Source: Candidatus Binataceae bacterium
GTDB taxonomy: Bacteria > Desulfobacterota > Binatia > Binatales > Binataceae
Direction: 5' to 3'
Length of the DNA: 40,273 bases
Assembly (NCBI GenBank): GCA_015478645.1
Contig: JADMIL010000027.1
Location: 1 to 40,273 of the forward strand
Shown in pieces: positions 8,053-16,800 of this stretch. The position numbers were made by a program, and so were the translations under genes. The notes under the pieces are model-generated. The model saw only the letters and a program-made list of their open reading frames with translations. It was not told the origin of the DNA and searched no databases. The first letter of the stretch is position 1; every line of letters starts with the position of its first letter.

Positions 8053-9057
8053 CTATATCCGGATACATACCTTGCCGAAATGCACGCCGCTCTCGAGATA
8101 GCGGTAGGCGGCCGGCGCCTCGGCGAAATCGAACGTGCGATCGATTACCGGGCGCAGTTGTGCGGTCTCGATCGCGCTATTCATCGCCTCGAACATATCG
8201 CGCGATCCGACCCGGATGCCCTGAAAGCAGATGCTCTTGAGCAGGATCGGGATCGGATTGAATTCGCCACCGAAGCCGGTCAGCAGTCCGATCAGGCTGA
8301 TCCGGCCGCCCGGCCGCACCGCCGCCAGCGAATTCGCCAGCGTGCCGGCGCCACCCACTTCGACCACGTGGTCGACGCCGCGCCCGCCGGTCAACTCGGC
8401 CGCGCGCTTACCCCATTCGGGCGTGGTGCGATAGTTGATCAGCTCGGCCGCGCCGAGTCCGCCCAGCCGCGCCAGCTTGGCGTCGCTGCTCGAGGTCGCA
8501 ATCACCCGCGCGCCGGTCATCCGCGCGAACTGCAGCGCGAAAATCGAGACTCCGCCGGTGCCCATCACCAGCACCGTTTCGCCCGCGCGAAGCTGCCCGA
8601 GCGTGATCAGCGCACTCCACGCCGTTACCGCCGCGCAGGGCAGCGCCGCCGCCTCTTCATATGCAAGATGGCCCGGGTAGTGCACCAGCCCGTCGGCGTC
8701 GAGGACCACGTATTGCGCCAGCACCCCGTCAATGTCGCCGCCCAGCGCGGTCGGCAGATGCCGTCCGATTTCACCGCCGAGCCAGCTCTGCGTGAAGATC
8801 GGCGCGACGCGATCGCCGGCCCGTACGCGCGTGACACCGGCGCCGACTTCGACCACGTCGCCCGCGCCGTCGGAGAGCGGAATCCGCGATCCGGCGGCAT
8901 AACCCAGTCCGCCGTTCGCAATAATCAGGTCGCGATAATTGAGCGAAGCCGCGCGCATGCGAAGGAGCACCTGTCCGGGCCCCGGTTTGGGCGTCGGCCG
9001 CTCGGTCAGCTTGAGCCCGTCAATCCCGCCGCGCTGGCCAATTTCATATACCTGCAT
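8053..9057 (-). CDS. Zinc-free MDR-family NAD(P)H oxidoreductase
   Basis: Medium-chain dehydrogenase/reductase of 334 aa. GroES-like N-terminal domain with ASLNYRDLIIANGG, then a Rossmann domain with the nucleotide loop MGTGGVSIFALQFA (Gly166-Gly169). The structural-zinc cysteine cluster is absent, and Asn-Tyr-Arg-Asp replaces the Cys/His ligand region, so it belongs with quinone-oxidoreductase/enoyl-reductase types rather than zinc alcohol dehydrogenases. Expected to reduce an activated double bond or quinone using NAD(P)H in the cytosol. GAGG lies 7-10 bases before the ATG. It shares its strand with the SnoaL-like gene downstream, suggesting a two-gene unit. Confidence 0.92.
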   Translation of the reverse strand: MQVYEIGQRGGIDGLKLTERPTPKPGPGQVLLRMRAASLNYRDLIIANGGLGYAAGSRIPLSDGAGDVVEVGAGVTRVRAGDRVAPIFTQSWLGGEIGRHLPTALGGDIDGVLAQYVVLDADGLVHYPGHLAYEEAAALPCAAVTAWSALITLGQLRAGETVLVMGTGGVSIFALQFARMTGARVIATSSSDAKLARLGGLGAAELINYRTTPEWGKRAAELTGGRGVDHVVEVGGAGTLANSLAAVRPGGRISLIGLLTGFGGEFNPIPILLKSICFQGIRVGSRDMFEAMNSAIETAQLRPVIDRTFDFAEAPAAYRYLESGVHFGKVCIRI

Positions 9058-9250
9058 TTGCGCCTCGCCGAGTTTGAATTGATGGCCGCAAGGATCGCAG
9101 CCGCAAATCTGGTCTATTGCGCTATGCGCATACAGTCAAACGACCGGCCTTGAATGCATCGTCTGCGCTTCGCGCTGGCCGCCATGATGGCGTCGTATTG
9201 ACCGCGCCGGCCTGTGCAGCGCGCGCGCATTGCGCTATATGGCTCTGCCA

Positions 9251-9635
9251 CGGAACTGGCGCCGGAATTTCTACATCAACCTGCCGCTCGGTGCGATCAC
9301 CTTCATGATGGTCTCGCTTCGTCCACGATCCGCCGTTCATGCGCGAGCGCCGCGCGCGCGGCGGCCACGTCGATTATCTCGGCATCCTCTCCCTGGTGGT
9401 CAGTAATGCGTCGCCGCTTCAGCCCGGCTCGCCGGGCTTCAATTATCTGCCCCAGATCGTCACCGGGCAGAAGCAGGGTCTCGGCATGATCTACGGCGCG
9501 ATTCAGGCGCAGGCCGCGATGCTCTCGTTCAACGATATCAACCGCCTGCTGACCGTGCGATGGTCGTGCTGATTCCGTCCCTTGCTGCTGCTCCAGCGCA
9601 ATCGCGCGGCCAGCGGCGGCGTTTCCGGCCACTAA
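9251..9635 (+). pseudogene. Degraded EmrB/QacA-type (DHA2) MFS transporter remnant
   Basis: Fragments of a 14-helix drug:H+ antiporter are recognisable across several frames. RNWRRNFYINLPLGAITF (from 9251) matches the NWRWIFYINLPVG signature. A one-base shift near 9318 gives FVHDPPFMRERRARGGHVDY and LGILSLVV. The sequence then jumps to the C-terminal part with LPQIVTG, LGMIYGAIQAQAAMLSFND and RLLTV, skipping about 200 residues. Further shifts lead through MVVLIP and LLLLQRN to SGGVSGH and TAA at 9633-9635. No N-terminus is found upstream. The gene is dead: internal deletion, several frameshifts, no start. Its stop codon lies inside the terminal arm of the repeat that begins at 9632. Confidence 0.8.
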
Positions 9636-9747
9636 GGAACCTCTGCACAAGTCAGGTTGTCATTCTGAGCGCAGCGAAGAATCCCGGATCCGGGACCCAT
9701 GCGCTGCGCTCAGGGTGACCGCAGAGCCTTGTGCAGAGGTTCCCTAA
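9632..9747 (+). repeat. Full copy A of nested-palindrome dispersed repeat (MITE-like)
   Basis: About 116 bp. The outer arms CTAAGGAACCTCTGCACAAG and CTTGTGCAGAGGTTCCCTAA are near-perfect inverted repeats. Inside them, GTCATTCTGAGCGCAGCG on the left pairs imperfectly with CGCTGCGCTCAGGGTGAC on the right, and the centre is the palindrome CCCGGATCCGGG, so the element could fold almost end to end. It has no coding capacity. CTAA occurs at both outer edges and could be a target duplication or part of the arm. Repeats containing CATTCTGAGCG are widespread in bacterial genomes, so the core is a known kind of sequence, while this arrangement may be lineage-specific. Confidence 0.85.
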
Positions 9748-9895
9748 CCGACGCATCGTCCTTGCGGGCCGGTTCCGCCGATTGACCGGAGAGTCCGCTT
9801 TTTGCTTTACGGCGCGGCTCAACTGGACTAACAAGGAATTCTGACGCGACCGCGGCCGGTCCGGCGCGGATCACCCCGATCGAAGGAGAAATCGC

Positions 9896-11029
9896 ATGAC
9901 GAGCACGGTTACCACCAAACCGATCATCTCCGCGGACTCCCATATCATGGAGCCGCCCAACACCTATCTCGCGCATATCGACAAAAAATATAAGGACACC
10001 GCGCCGCGCGTCGTTTGGGACGATAACCGCGGCGACATCTACGTGATCGACGGGATGACCGAGACCATCCCGATGGGCCTGGTGGCGGCCGCCGGTAAAA
10101 AGGCCGAAGAGTTGGCGGGCGCCGCGGCGCGCGCCAAGTTCGACGAATTGCATCGCGGCGGATGGGATCCCGAGGCGCGCATTGGCGACCAGGAGATCGA
10201 CGGCATCGCGGCCGAGATCATCTATCCGAGCGTCGGCATGATCCTCTGTAACCATCGCGATCCGGATTATAAAAAGGCCTGCTTCGACGCCTACAATCTC
10301 TGGATCGCCGAGTTCTGCTCGCCCCATCCCGAACGTTTGATCGGCCTCGGCCAGACCGCGATGCGCTCGCCGGCCGAGGGAATCGCGGACCTCGACCGGA
10401 TCAAGGCGATGGGTCTGCGCGGTGTGATGATGCCGGGTTTTCCGGTGATGGAGGACTACGACAGCCCCATCTATGACGAATTCTGGGCCGCGGCGATCGA
10501 AAAGCGCATGACGCTTAGCTTCCACATACTCACTTCCAACGAGGGCGTCGCCCGCGCCTCGCGCGGCCCGCGCATCAACGCCTTCATGTCGATCATCCGC
10601 GGCAACCAGGACATCATCGGCACGTTTATCTTCAGCGGCGTATTCGAGCGCAATCCGGCGCTCAAGATCGTCTGCGTCGAAGCCGACGCCGGCTGGGCGC
10701 CCCATTTCATGTACCGGATGGATCACGCCTTCGAGCGCCATCGCTACTGGATGACCAGCGGCAAGCTGTCGAAGATGCCGAGTGAGTATTTCCGCGAAAA
10801 TGTCTATATGACGTTTCAGGACGACTGGGTAGCCTTCAAGATGAAGGACATGTGCAATCCGCGCCGGCTGATGTGGGCCAACGACTTTCCGCACAGCGAT
10901 TCGACCTGGCCGCGCTCGCAGGAGTTGCTCGCCAAGCATACTATAGGCTTGACCACAGAGGAAAAGGACTGGCTGCTGCACGACAACGTGGCCGAACTTT
11001 ACGGACTCACGGCGCCGGCGCGCGCCTGA
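9896..11029 (+). CDS. Family-2 amidohydrolase (PF04909-type)
   Basis: Amidohydrolase_2 family protein of 377 aa. It starts with the metal motif DSHIMEP (Asp14, His16, Glu19), has a mid-protein His in LSFHILTSN, and the C-terminal metal Asp in WANDFPHSDSTW. Family members include aminocarboxymuconate-semialdehyde decarboxylase, gamma-resorcylate decarboxylase and related hydrolases, so a decarboxylation or hydrolysis of an organic acid is expected. AGGAG precedes the ATG by about 8 bases. The COG1878-type cyclase gene follows 38 bases downstream with its own AAGGAG, which indicates a two-gene operon. Cytosolic. It is one of three family-2 amidohydrolases in the window. Confidence 0.93.
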   Translation: MTSTVTTKPIISADSHIMEPPNTYLAHIDKKYKDTAPRVVWDDNRGDIYVIDGMTETIPMGLVAAAGKKAEELAGAAARAKFDELHRGGWDPEARIGDQEIDGIAAEIIYPSVGMILCNHRDPDYKKACFDAYNLWIAEFCSPHPERLIGLGQTAMRSPAEGIADLDRIKAMGLRGVMMPGFPVMEDYDSPIYDEFWAAAIEKRMTLSFHILTSNEGVARASRGPRINAFMSIIRGNQDIIGTFIFSGVFERNPALKIVCVEADAGWAPHFMYRMDHAFERHRYWMTSGKLSKMPSEYFRENVYMTFQDDWVAFKMKDMCNPRRLMWANDFPHSDSTWPRSQELLAKHTIGLTTEEKDWLLHDNVAELYGLTAPARA

Positions 11030-11067
11030 TCCTGATTCACCAGATCGAGCGAAGGAGCATATCAGCG

Positions 11068-12033
11068 ATGGCCGAAGTGAAGAATTTTACCGACGTACTC
11101 AAGGGCTTGCCGAAGAACTGGGGCCGCTGGGGTGCGGACGACGAGATCGGCAGCCTCAATTTCCTGACCAGCGCCGAGGTTCTGCGCGGCGTCAAGGCGG
11201 TGCAGCAGGGCAAGGTGTTCATGCTCGGCGTTCCGGTGGCGCGGCCGGAGGGCGATCCGCTTCATCCGATCCGCGCGCAGCCGATTCATACGATGACCGC
11301 CGACGAAGGGTTTTACATCAGCGGACGGATCAAGCCCTTTCCCGGCGGCCTCAAATACTCCGATGACGTCGTCACCATGTTCCCGCAGGGCACTACCCAG
11401 TACGACGCGCTGGGCCATGCCTGGTATGGCGAAAAACTCTACAATGGGTATGATCCCAAAACCACGATCGGCGGCCTGCAGAAGTGTTCGATCAAGCCGA
11501 TCGCCGAACACGGCGTGATCGGCCGCGGCATCCTGATCGACGCGGCGCGCTACCGCGGCAAGGAGCATCTCGATCGCGACGAGGGCTTCTCACTCGATGA
11601 CCTGCTCGGCGCGGCGAAGAAGCAGGGCGTTACGATCGAGAAGCACGACATCATCGTGCTGCATACGGGATGGCTCGATCGCTTCTACAAGGAGGGGCAG
11701 AAGGCCCTGTTTCCCGAGGGCGAGCCCTTCGACGAGCCGGGCCTTCAGTACAGCAAGGAGCTGGTCGAGTGGTGGCACAAGATGGAGATTCCGTCGATCA
11801 CCGCCGACACGATCGGATGCGAGCAGGGTCTCAACAAGGAGACTGGCGGACTCGGCATCCTGCATTCGGCGCTGCTCTGCAACCTCGGCGTGATCTTCAA
11901 CGAGATCGTCTGGCTCAAGGATCTGGCGGCCGACTGTGCCAAGGACGGCCAATATACTTTCCTGTTCGCCGGCGCGCCGCTCAAGCTGGTCTACGGATGT
12001 GGTTCGGCGGTGAATCCGATCGCGATCAAATAG
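11068..12033 (+). CDS. Cyclase-family protein (COG1878, kynurenine-formamidase-like)
   Basis: Putative metal-dependent cyclase/hydrolase of 321 aa. The diagnostic region reads FPQGTTQYDALGHAWYGEKL, the longer-form equivalent of the HGTHxDAPxH metal motif of bacterial kynurenine formamidases, with Gln in place of the first His. Other conserved blocks are WGADDEIGSLNFL near the N-terminus, GVIGRGILIDAAR and IIVLHTGWLDRFY. ATG11068 is preferred over an in-frame start far upstream because AAGGAG sits about 11 bases before it and the upstream extension overlaps the amidohydrolase gene. The pairing with the amidohydrolase suggests consecutive hydrolytic steps on an amide or lactone (inference). Cytosolic. 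Confidence 0.92.
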   Translation: MAEVKNFTDVLKGLPKNWGRWGADDEIGSLNFLTSAEVLRGVKAVQQGKVFMLGVPVARPEGDPLHPIRAQPIHTMTADEGFYISGRIKPFPGGLKYSDDVVTMFPQGTTQYDALGHAWYGEKLYNGYDPKTTIGGLQKCSIKPIAEHGVIGRGILIDAARYRGKEHLDRDEGFSLDDLLGAAKKQGVTIEKHDIIVLHTGWLDRFYKEGQKALFPEGEPFDEPGLQYSKELVEWWHKMEIPSITADTIGCEQGLNKETGGLGILHSALLCNLGVIFNEIVWLKDLAADCAKDGQYTFLFAGAPLKLVYGCGSAVNPIAIK

Positions 12034-12106
12034 TCAGTCGGTCGGCGCCCGCCGCGCGCCTGGGTGGGTAATAGCCGGTGTTGGCGGCTGTGGCTATGAC
12101 ATAGGG

Positions 12107-12147
12107 CAGGGCGGTGAACGCGGGTGACACTCGCGATCACCGCCCTG
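12107..12147. terminator. Hairpin terminator between convergent genes
   Basis: CAGGGCGGTGA and TCACCGCCCTG form a perfect 11-bp stem around a 19-base loop; the right arm is followed by AATAATTT. It lies between the cyclase gene ending at 12033 (+) and the CoA-transferase ending at 12180 (-). A weaker ATAGCC/GGCTAT stem lies just before it at 12071-12097. Confidence 0.6.
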
Positions 12148-12179
12148 AATAATTTCGGACGCAAGCGCCGCGCCGCCGA

Positions 12180-13397
12180 TCAGGATTGCGGACTGACGCC
12201 GCGCTCCAAGGCGTCAATCGCACTTTCGGAATAGCCGAGTTCGCGGAGCACTTCACGCGTATGCTGCCCGATTTCGGGGGCGGCCGTGGGCGTGCGCTTG
12301 GTCACCCCGGAGACGAATACGGGACTGTTTACCGTGTCGAAAACGCCGATGCCCGGGTAGTCAATCTTGATAAAGGCGTCGGCCGCGCGCATCTGCGGAT
12401 CGCTGACCACCTCGTCGAGCCTGGGCAGCGGTGCCCACTTGACGTCGTTGCGCTTGAAAATCGTGCGCCACTCGGCCAGCTCGCGGGTCTCGAACTGGGA
12501 TTGCAGGATCGCATAGAGCGCACCCGCATTTTGCGCCCGCCCGGCGTTGTCGGCGAACAAATCGTTGGTCGCCAGTTCCGGCTGCCCGAAGGCCGCGCAT
12601 AGCCGCGGAAACTCGTTGTCGGGATCGATTTGAACGAGCAGAAACAGCTTGCTGTCGCGCGTCAGGTACGCGGCCGTCAGCGGGTTGGGCGGATGTTTGC
12701 TCTCGCCGCGCTGCGGAAACGTTGCGTTGCAGAACTTGGCCTGAATATCGCACGCGTTGGCCCACGCTCCGCTGGCCAGCAGCGAGGTGGTCACCCGCGA
12801 TCCGCGCCCCGTCCGTTCGCGCTGGTAGAGGCCGAGCATGATCGCCCCGAACATCGACATCGAGGTCGGATGATCGCCCATCCCGGGACGCGGTCCGCCC
12901 GGTGTCCCGTCGAGCCCGGTCACCGACATCATCAGGCCCGACCGTGCCCAGTAGGCCAATGCATCGAAGGCCGGATCGTCGGCGTCCTCGCCGGCGTCGC
13001 CATAGCCGGTCAGGTGGGCGTAAATCAGCCGCTCGTTGACGGCAGCCAGCTCTTCCCACGAGAGCCCGAACTTATCGAGCAGCGGGCGCTGATAGTTGGT
13101 CAGGAAGACGTCGGCGGTGCGCACCAGGCGGATCAGAGCCTCGCGTGCGGCCGGATCAGCGAGATCCAGCGCGACGCTCTTCTTGTTGCGGTTGGTGAGA
13201 ATCCAGCACCAGTCGACTTCCGAGTGGGCCGAGCCCGGGAGCCTCGAAAACAGCCGCCACAGGTCGCCGCCGCCCGGCCGTTCGATTTTGATCACGTCCG
13301 CGCCAAAGTCCGACATCACGGTGGCCGCCGCTGGCCCCGCGACGTAGGTTCCGCAGTCAATCACGCGAATGCCGGATAGAAGATTGCGATCGTCCAT
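12180..13397 (-). CDS. Family III CoA-transferase (CaiB/BaiF)
   Basis: Family III CoA-transferase or racemase of 405 aa. The N-terminus LSGIRVIDCGTYVAGPAAAT, the block FGADVIKIERPGGGD and the segment TNRNKKSVALDLADPAAREA are family signatures. Asp175 in RPGMGDHPTSM aligns by motif with the catalytic aspartate that forms the aspartyl-CoA anhydride in formyl-CoA transferase (inference from motif position). It moves CoA between carboxylic acids without ATP, usually at the entry of a catabolic route. AGGAGG lies about 8 bases before the ATG. It stands alone on the minus strand, with a hairpin after it and the large CEMIP-like gene divergent from it. Confidence 0.94.
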   Translation of the reverse strand: MDDRNLLSGIRVIDCGTYVAGPAAATVMSDFGADVIKIERPGGGDLWRLFSRLPGSAHSEVDWCWILTNRNKKSVALDLADPAAREALIRLVRTADVFLTNYQRPLLDKFGLSWEELAAVNERLIYAHLTGYGDAGEDADDPAFDALAYWARSGLMMSVTGLDGTPGGPRPGMGDHPTSMSMFGAIMLGLYQRERTGRGSRVTTSLLASGAWANACDIQAKFCNATFPQRGESKHPPNPLTAAYLTRDSKLFLLVQIDPDNEFPRLCAAFGQPELATNDLFADNAGRAQNAGALYAILQSQFETRELAEWRTIFKRNDVKWAPLPRLDEVVSDPQMRAADAFIKIDYPGIGVFDTVNSPVFVSGVTKRTPTAAPEIGQHTREVLRELGYSESAIDALERGVSPQS

Positions 13398-13831
13398 TCA
13401 GAAATCCTCCTGATCGGTCGGACACGACAGGCTGTAATACACCGATGAGTCGCCTGCAACGCACGCGACGCCTCAATAATGACCCAACGCCGCCTTTGCG
13501 CGCAAAGCGGCATGCTTTCCCGCCCCCCGATTCCGCTTGTGCACGGTACTATCGCGATAAATAGCCTTTAATCCGTTTCTAAGGCCCAATTAGGATACCG
13601 CGGCTCATGTCATGATTGATCTTCATCATTGCCACCATTAAGATTCGGACGCTGAAAAGACTCGAAGGTTGCATTTTGGCCTGCGTCTATGACGTTACGC
13701 TATCTTATCGAGCTGCACGCTTTGGAATGTGGTATTTCGGCATTGGCGCGCGAGCTTTGGCTCGACGAAGCACGTCCCGTACGCAGCATTGCGTTTTATG
13801 CCGCACTCATTGACTCCCTGAAGAGGTGAAG
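13398..13831. other. Intergenic region upstream of the CEMIP-like gene
   Basis: 434 bases between divergent genes, more A+T-rich than the rest of the window. I see no convincing gene in it; the only open frame (13616-13813) has no recognisable content or start signal. A plausible promoter for the downstream gene lies at 13616-13644. No clear terminator is visible. Confidence 0.6.
13616..13644 (+). promoter_or_regulatory. Possible sigma-70-type promoter for the CEMIP-like gene
   Basis: TTGATC, a 17-base spacer, then TAAGAT: four of six matches to each consensus hexamer. It would give a leader of about 180 bases before the ATG at 13832. Such matches also arise by chance. Confidence 0.3.
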
Positions 13832-16800
13832 ATGGACCGCGATATCCGTAGAGGAAAGGATGCATTCAAGTCCTCTTTGGTCTATATGCCGCTCAAATTC
13901 ACGAGTCTGATGGTTGCTTTAATGGCGCTCAGCTTGCTCAACGTGCGCGGGGCGTATGCGGATTGCTCGGCCCTGATGACCGGAGCAGCGCTTTCGATCT
14001 GCGTGTCGCCCGCTGGAAATTCCAATAAGCCGGTCAGGATTGGTTCGGGAAATTGCGCGGGAAAGGCGTATTACGTCGACCAGTCGTTCGTCAATCTGGG
14101 CGACATCACGATTGAAAAAGGCGCGACGTTATCCTTTCCCAACAGCGGCAATCTGTCGCTGCAGACCGCCAACATCTTTATTCACGGCACTTTGCAGGTC
14201 GGCAACTCGAGCTGTCCAATCGGATCGGGTACCGGCAACGCGGGCAATACGGTGACGATCCAGTTGACCGGGGTGCGACCCGATAAATTGCCCTTCGTTC
14301 CGGATTGCAGAAATCGCGACGGCGAAGCGTCGCGTTTCGACAAGGGTATTCTGGTCTGCCAGGACGGCACGCTCAATATGTACGGCGCCAAGGGAGTTCC
14401 GCCCAACGGCGTCAATTGGACGACCTTGCTCAAGCCGGCGGGCGATCCCACCCTTTATGGTGCCGGCAAGGGCCTTGGTGCGCCGGTGACCGAACCCGAC
14501 GCGCGGACAATCCATGTCACCGACAATGTGATCGACGCGGCCAGCGGCTGGAAGCAGGGTGACTGGATCGCGATCGCGACGACCAGCTACTCGCCGTTCG
14601 AGACCGAAATCGCGCAACTCGCGGCGGATCCGCAGGTCGACAGCATCAATGGCGGATACCTGCTGACCCTGGTTCAACCGCTGCAATACTACCATTTCGG
14701 CGGGCTCGCTCCTTCCTCCGCCGATCCCTCGAATCCGGCGTGCAAAAATTCCGCCGGCACCGTGCTGCCGGCCTTCTTCTGCGATCCGGCCAGCAAGAAC
14801 TTTGGCGTTGACGAGCGCGCCGAGGTCGGTTTGCTCAGCCGCAATATCAAGCTGACCTCATCCACTCTGCCCTTCTGGATGGCGAATAATAGCTATTCGA
14901 CAAGTAGTGCGATTCAGGTACGAATCGGCGCCCAGGTGTATCAGTTTTCCACCACGGCTGGCGGTACCAGCGGAAGCCGGCAGCCCGCGTCGTGGCCCAC
15001 CGGGAATGGCGCCACAGTATGCGACAACGGCACCGGCGACACCTGCGCCGGCGGCGTGCTATGGGCCAATGCGGGGCTCTTCGACCAGGCCTGGGGCGGC
15101 GAAACCAGGGTGCTGCATGGTTTCGCGGCGGTGAATATCCAGGGTGTCGAGATCGCGGGCTACGGCAAGGATTCGCTGGGCAGCTACCCGATCCACTTCC
15201 ACCAGGACGGGATATTGAAAACCTCTCCGCTGGTCGATTCCAACAGTATACATCACAGTTACAACAAATGTGTTACGGTCCACTCGACGACTAACCTCAA
15301 CATAACCAATAACGTCTGCGTGCGCGCCGACGGCCATCTCTTTTACGAAGAGATCGGCGACGAAGATAAAATTACATTTCAGGGTAATTTGGGGCTGGGC
15401 GCGACCAGTAACAACTTCGGCATCTCGCCCGCCAGCGCGATTCCGGCCTATTGGTGGAGCGGCGATAACCTTGCCTATTCGCTCGGCTACGACGGCCTGA
15501 ATGTTCCCGACGTCGATAGCCAGACAAATCCGTCGCACGGATCGTGCATGGTGCCGGATGGGAACGGCGGCAACGATCTGATTAATGCGCCGACTTATCC
15601 GAAAGAAAATACCAAATGCACCACCGAACAACTATATACCGAACCGGCGAGCGGATTCTGGATCGTCAACCCGACCACCAACATGATCGGCAATTCGATC
15701 GGCGGATGCCAGGGCGTCGGTATCGGCTACTGGTACGTGCCGCCGCCCAGCGGACGGCTGCCTTTCGTGCCGGTCGGCACCTTTCTGAACAACAGCGCGC
15801 ACGCCTGCTATGACGGCTTTTTCGGCGAGGCTTTCAATACCTGGACCGGCCAGCTGCATCCGCTGCAGGTCGGGCAGCCGGGCGACGAGACTAACGCATT
15901 GATTGCGACCTTTAACGGCCTCAATGCCTCGCGCAACCGTTACCTGGGCGCCTGGATCCGGCCCGATTGGTTTGTTTTCAATAATGCCCGTCTGGCCACC
16001 AATCGCGACGATATCTCGATCGTTACGGCTGGCGGCGCCGACGGCAGCGCGCCGGGCGTATGGTCGATGTTCGCGAATTCCGTGGTGGTGGGCGTTAGCC
16101 AGAATAATGTCGATCGGTTCGGTCCGTGCCCGGACGTGAATTCGGCCTACCCGGCCGGCGGCGGCAAGCGTGGCTGTATCGATCAGACGCCGGCGGCGTT
16201 CGATCAGATTGGTCTCGGCTATCCCGATCCGACTTTCAACTTCAGTGGATTCTTTATCTACGACGGGCCGCCGCGCATCGTCGACGATCACTTCGTTAAT
16301 TTCAATGTCGATATAACTCCCCATCTGACGACCGCGGATAACACCTTTCTTGCCAACTACAAATCCTCGCATGGCGGGTTCATCTACGAGGGCGACGCCG
16401 CGCTCGGCTGGTTCAAGAACAACCAGAGTGCCTATCCGGCGACGACCACTACCGAGGGGCTGCTGTTTACCAACGTCGATTTCCGTCATCAGATATTTAC
16501 CGAATTGGTCAATCTGGGGGATTTTGACGACGGCGACAAGAATACTGTGATAGTCGATCGCGACGGGTCGCTGACCGGGTTGTCAGTCGTCGATTCAACT
16601 AGCAACACGCTCATTCCCGGTGAATATCCGATCTCGCTCAACAACCTGCCCTTCAATGTTGCCTCCAACGCGATCGACGAATGTCTCGCGACTGGCGGTC
16701 AGAACGCCGTCCTGGAGGGCCGGCCGACTTCGCTGATTTCCGCGGGGCAGGTGGGCACGCTCGAATTTCAGGCGCTCTGGCCCGAGAAGGGGTTTAAACC

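Noticed and set aside
9710-10981. Long minus-strand frame of 423 codons opposite the amidohydrolase at 9896
   Set aside because: It is antisense to a gene with intact metal motifs, has no family content, and is a product of high G+C bias.
13720-13740. Possible sigma-54 promoter near TGGAATGTGGTATTTCGG
   Set aside because: The -12 GC element is missing, so the match fails at an invariant position.
13616-13813. Open frame of 65 codons upstream of the CEMIP-like gene
   Set aside because: Overlaps the possible promoter, lacks a ribosome site and has no recognisable content.
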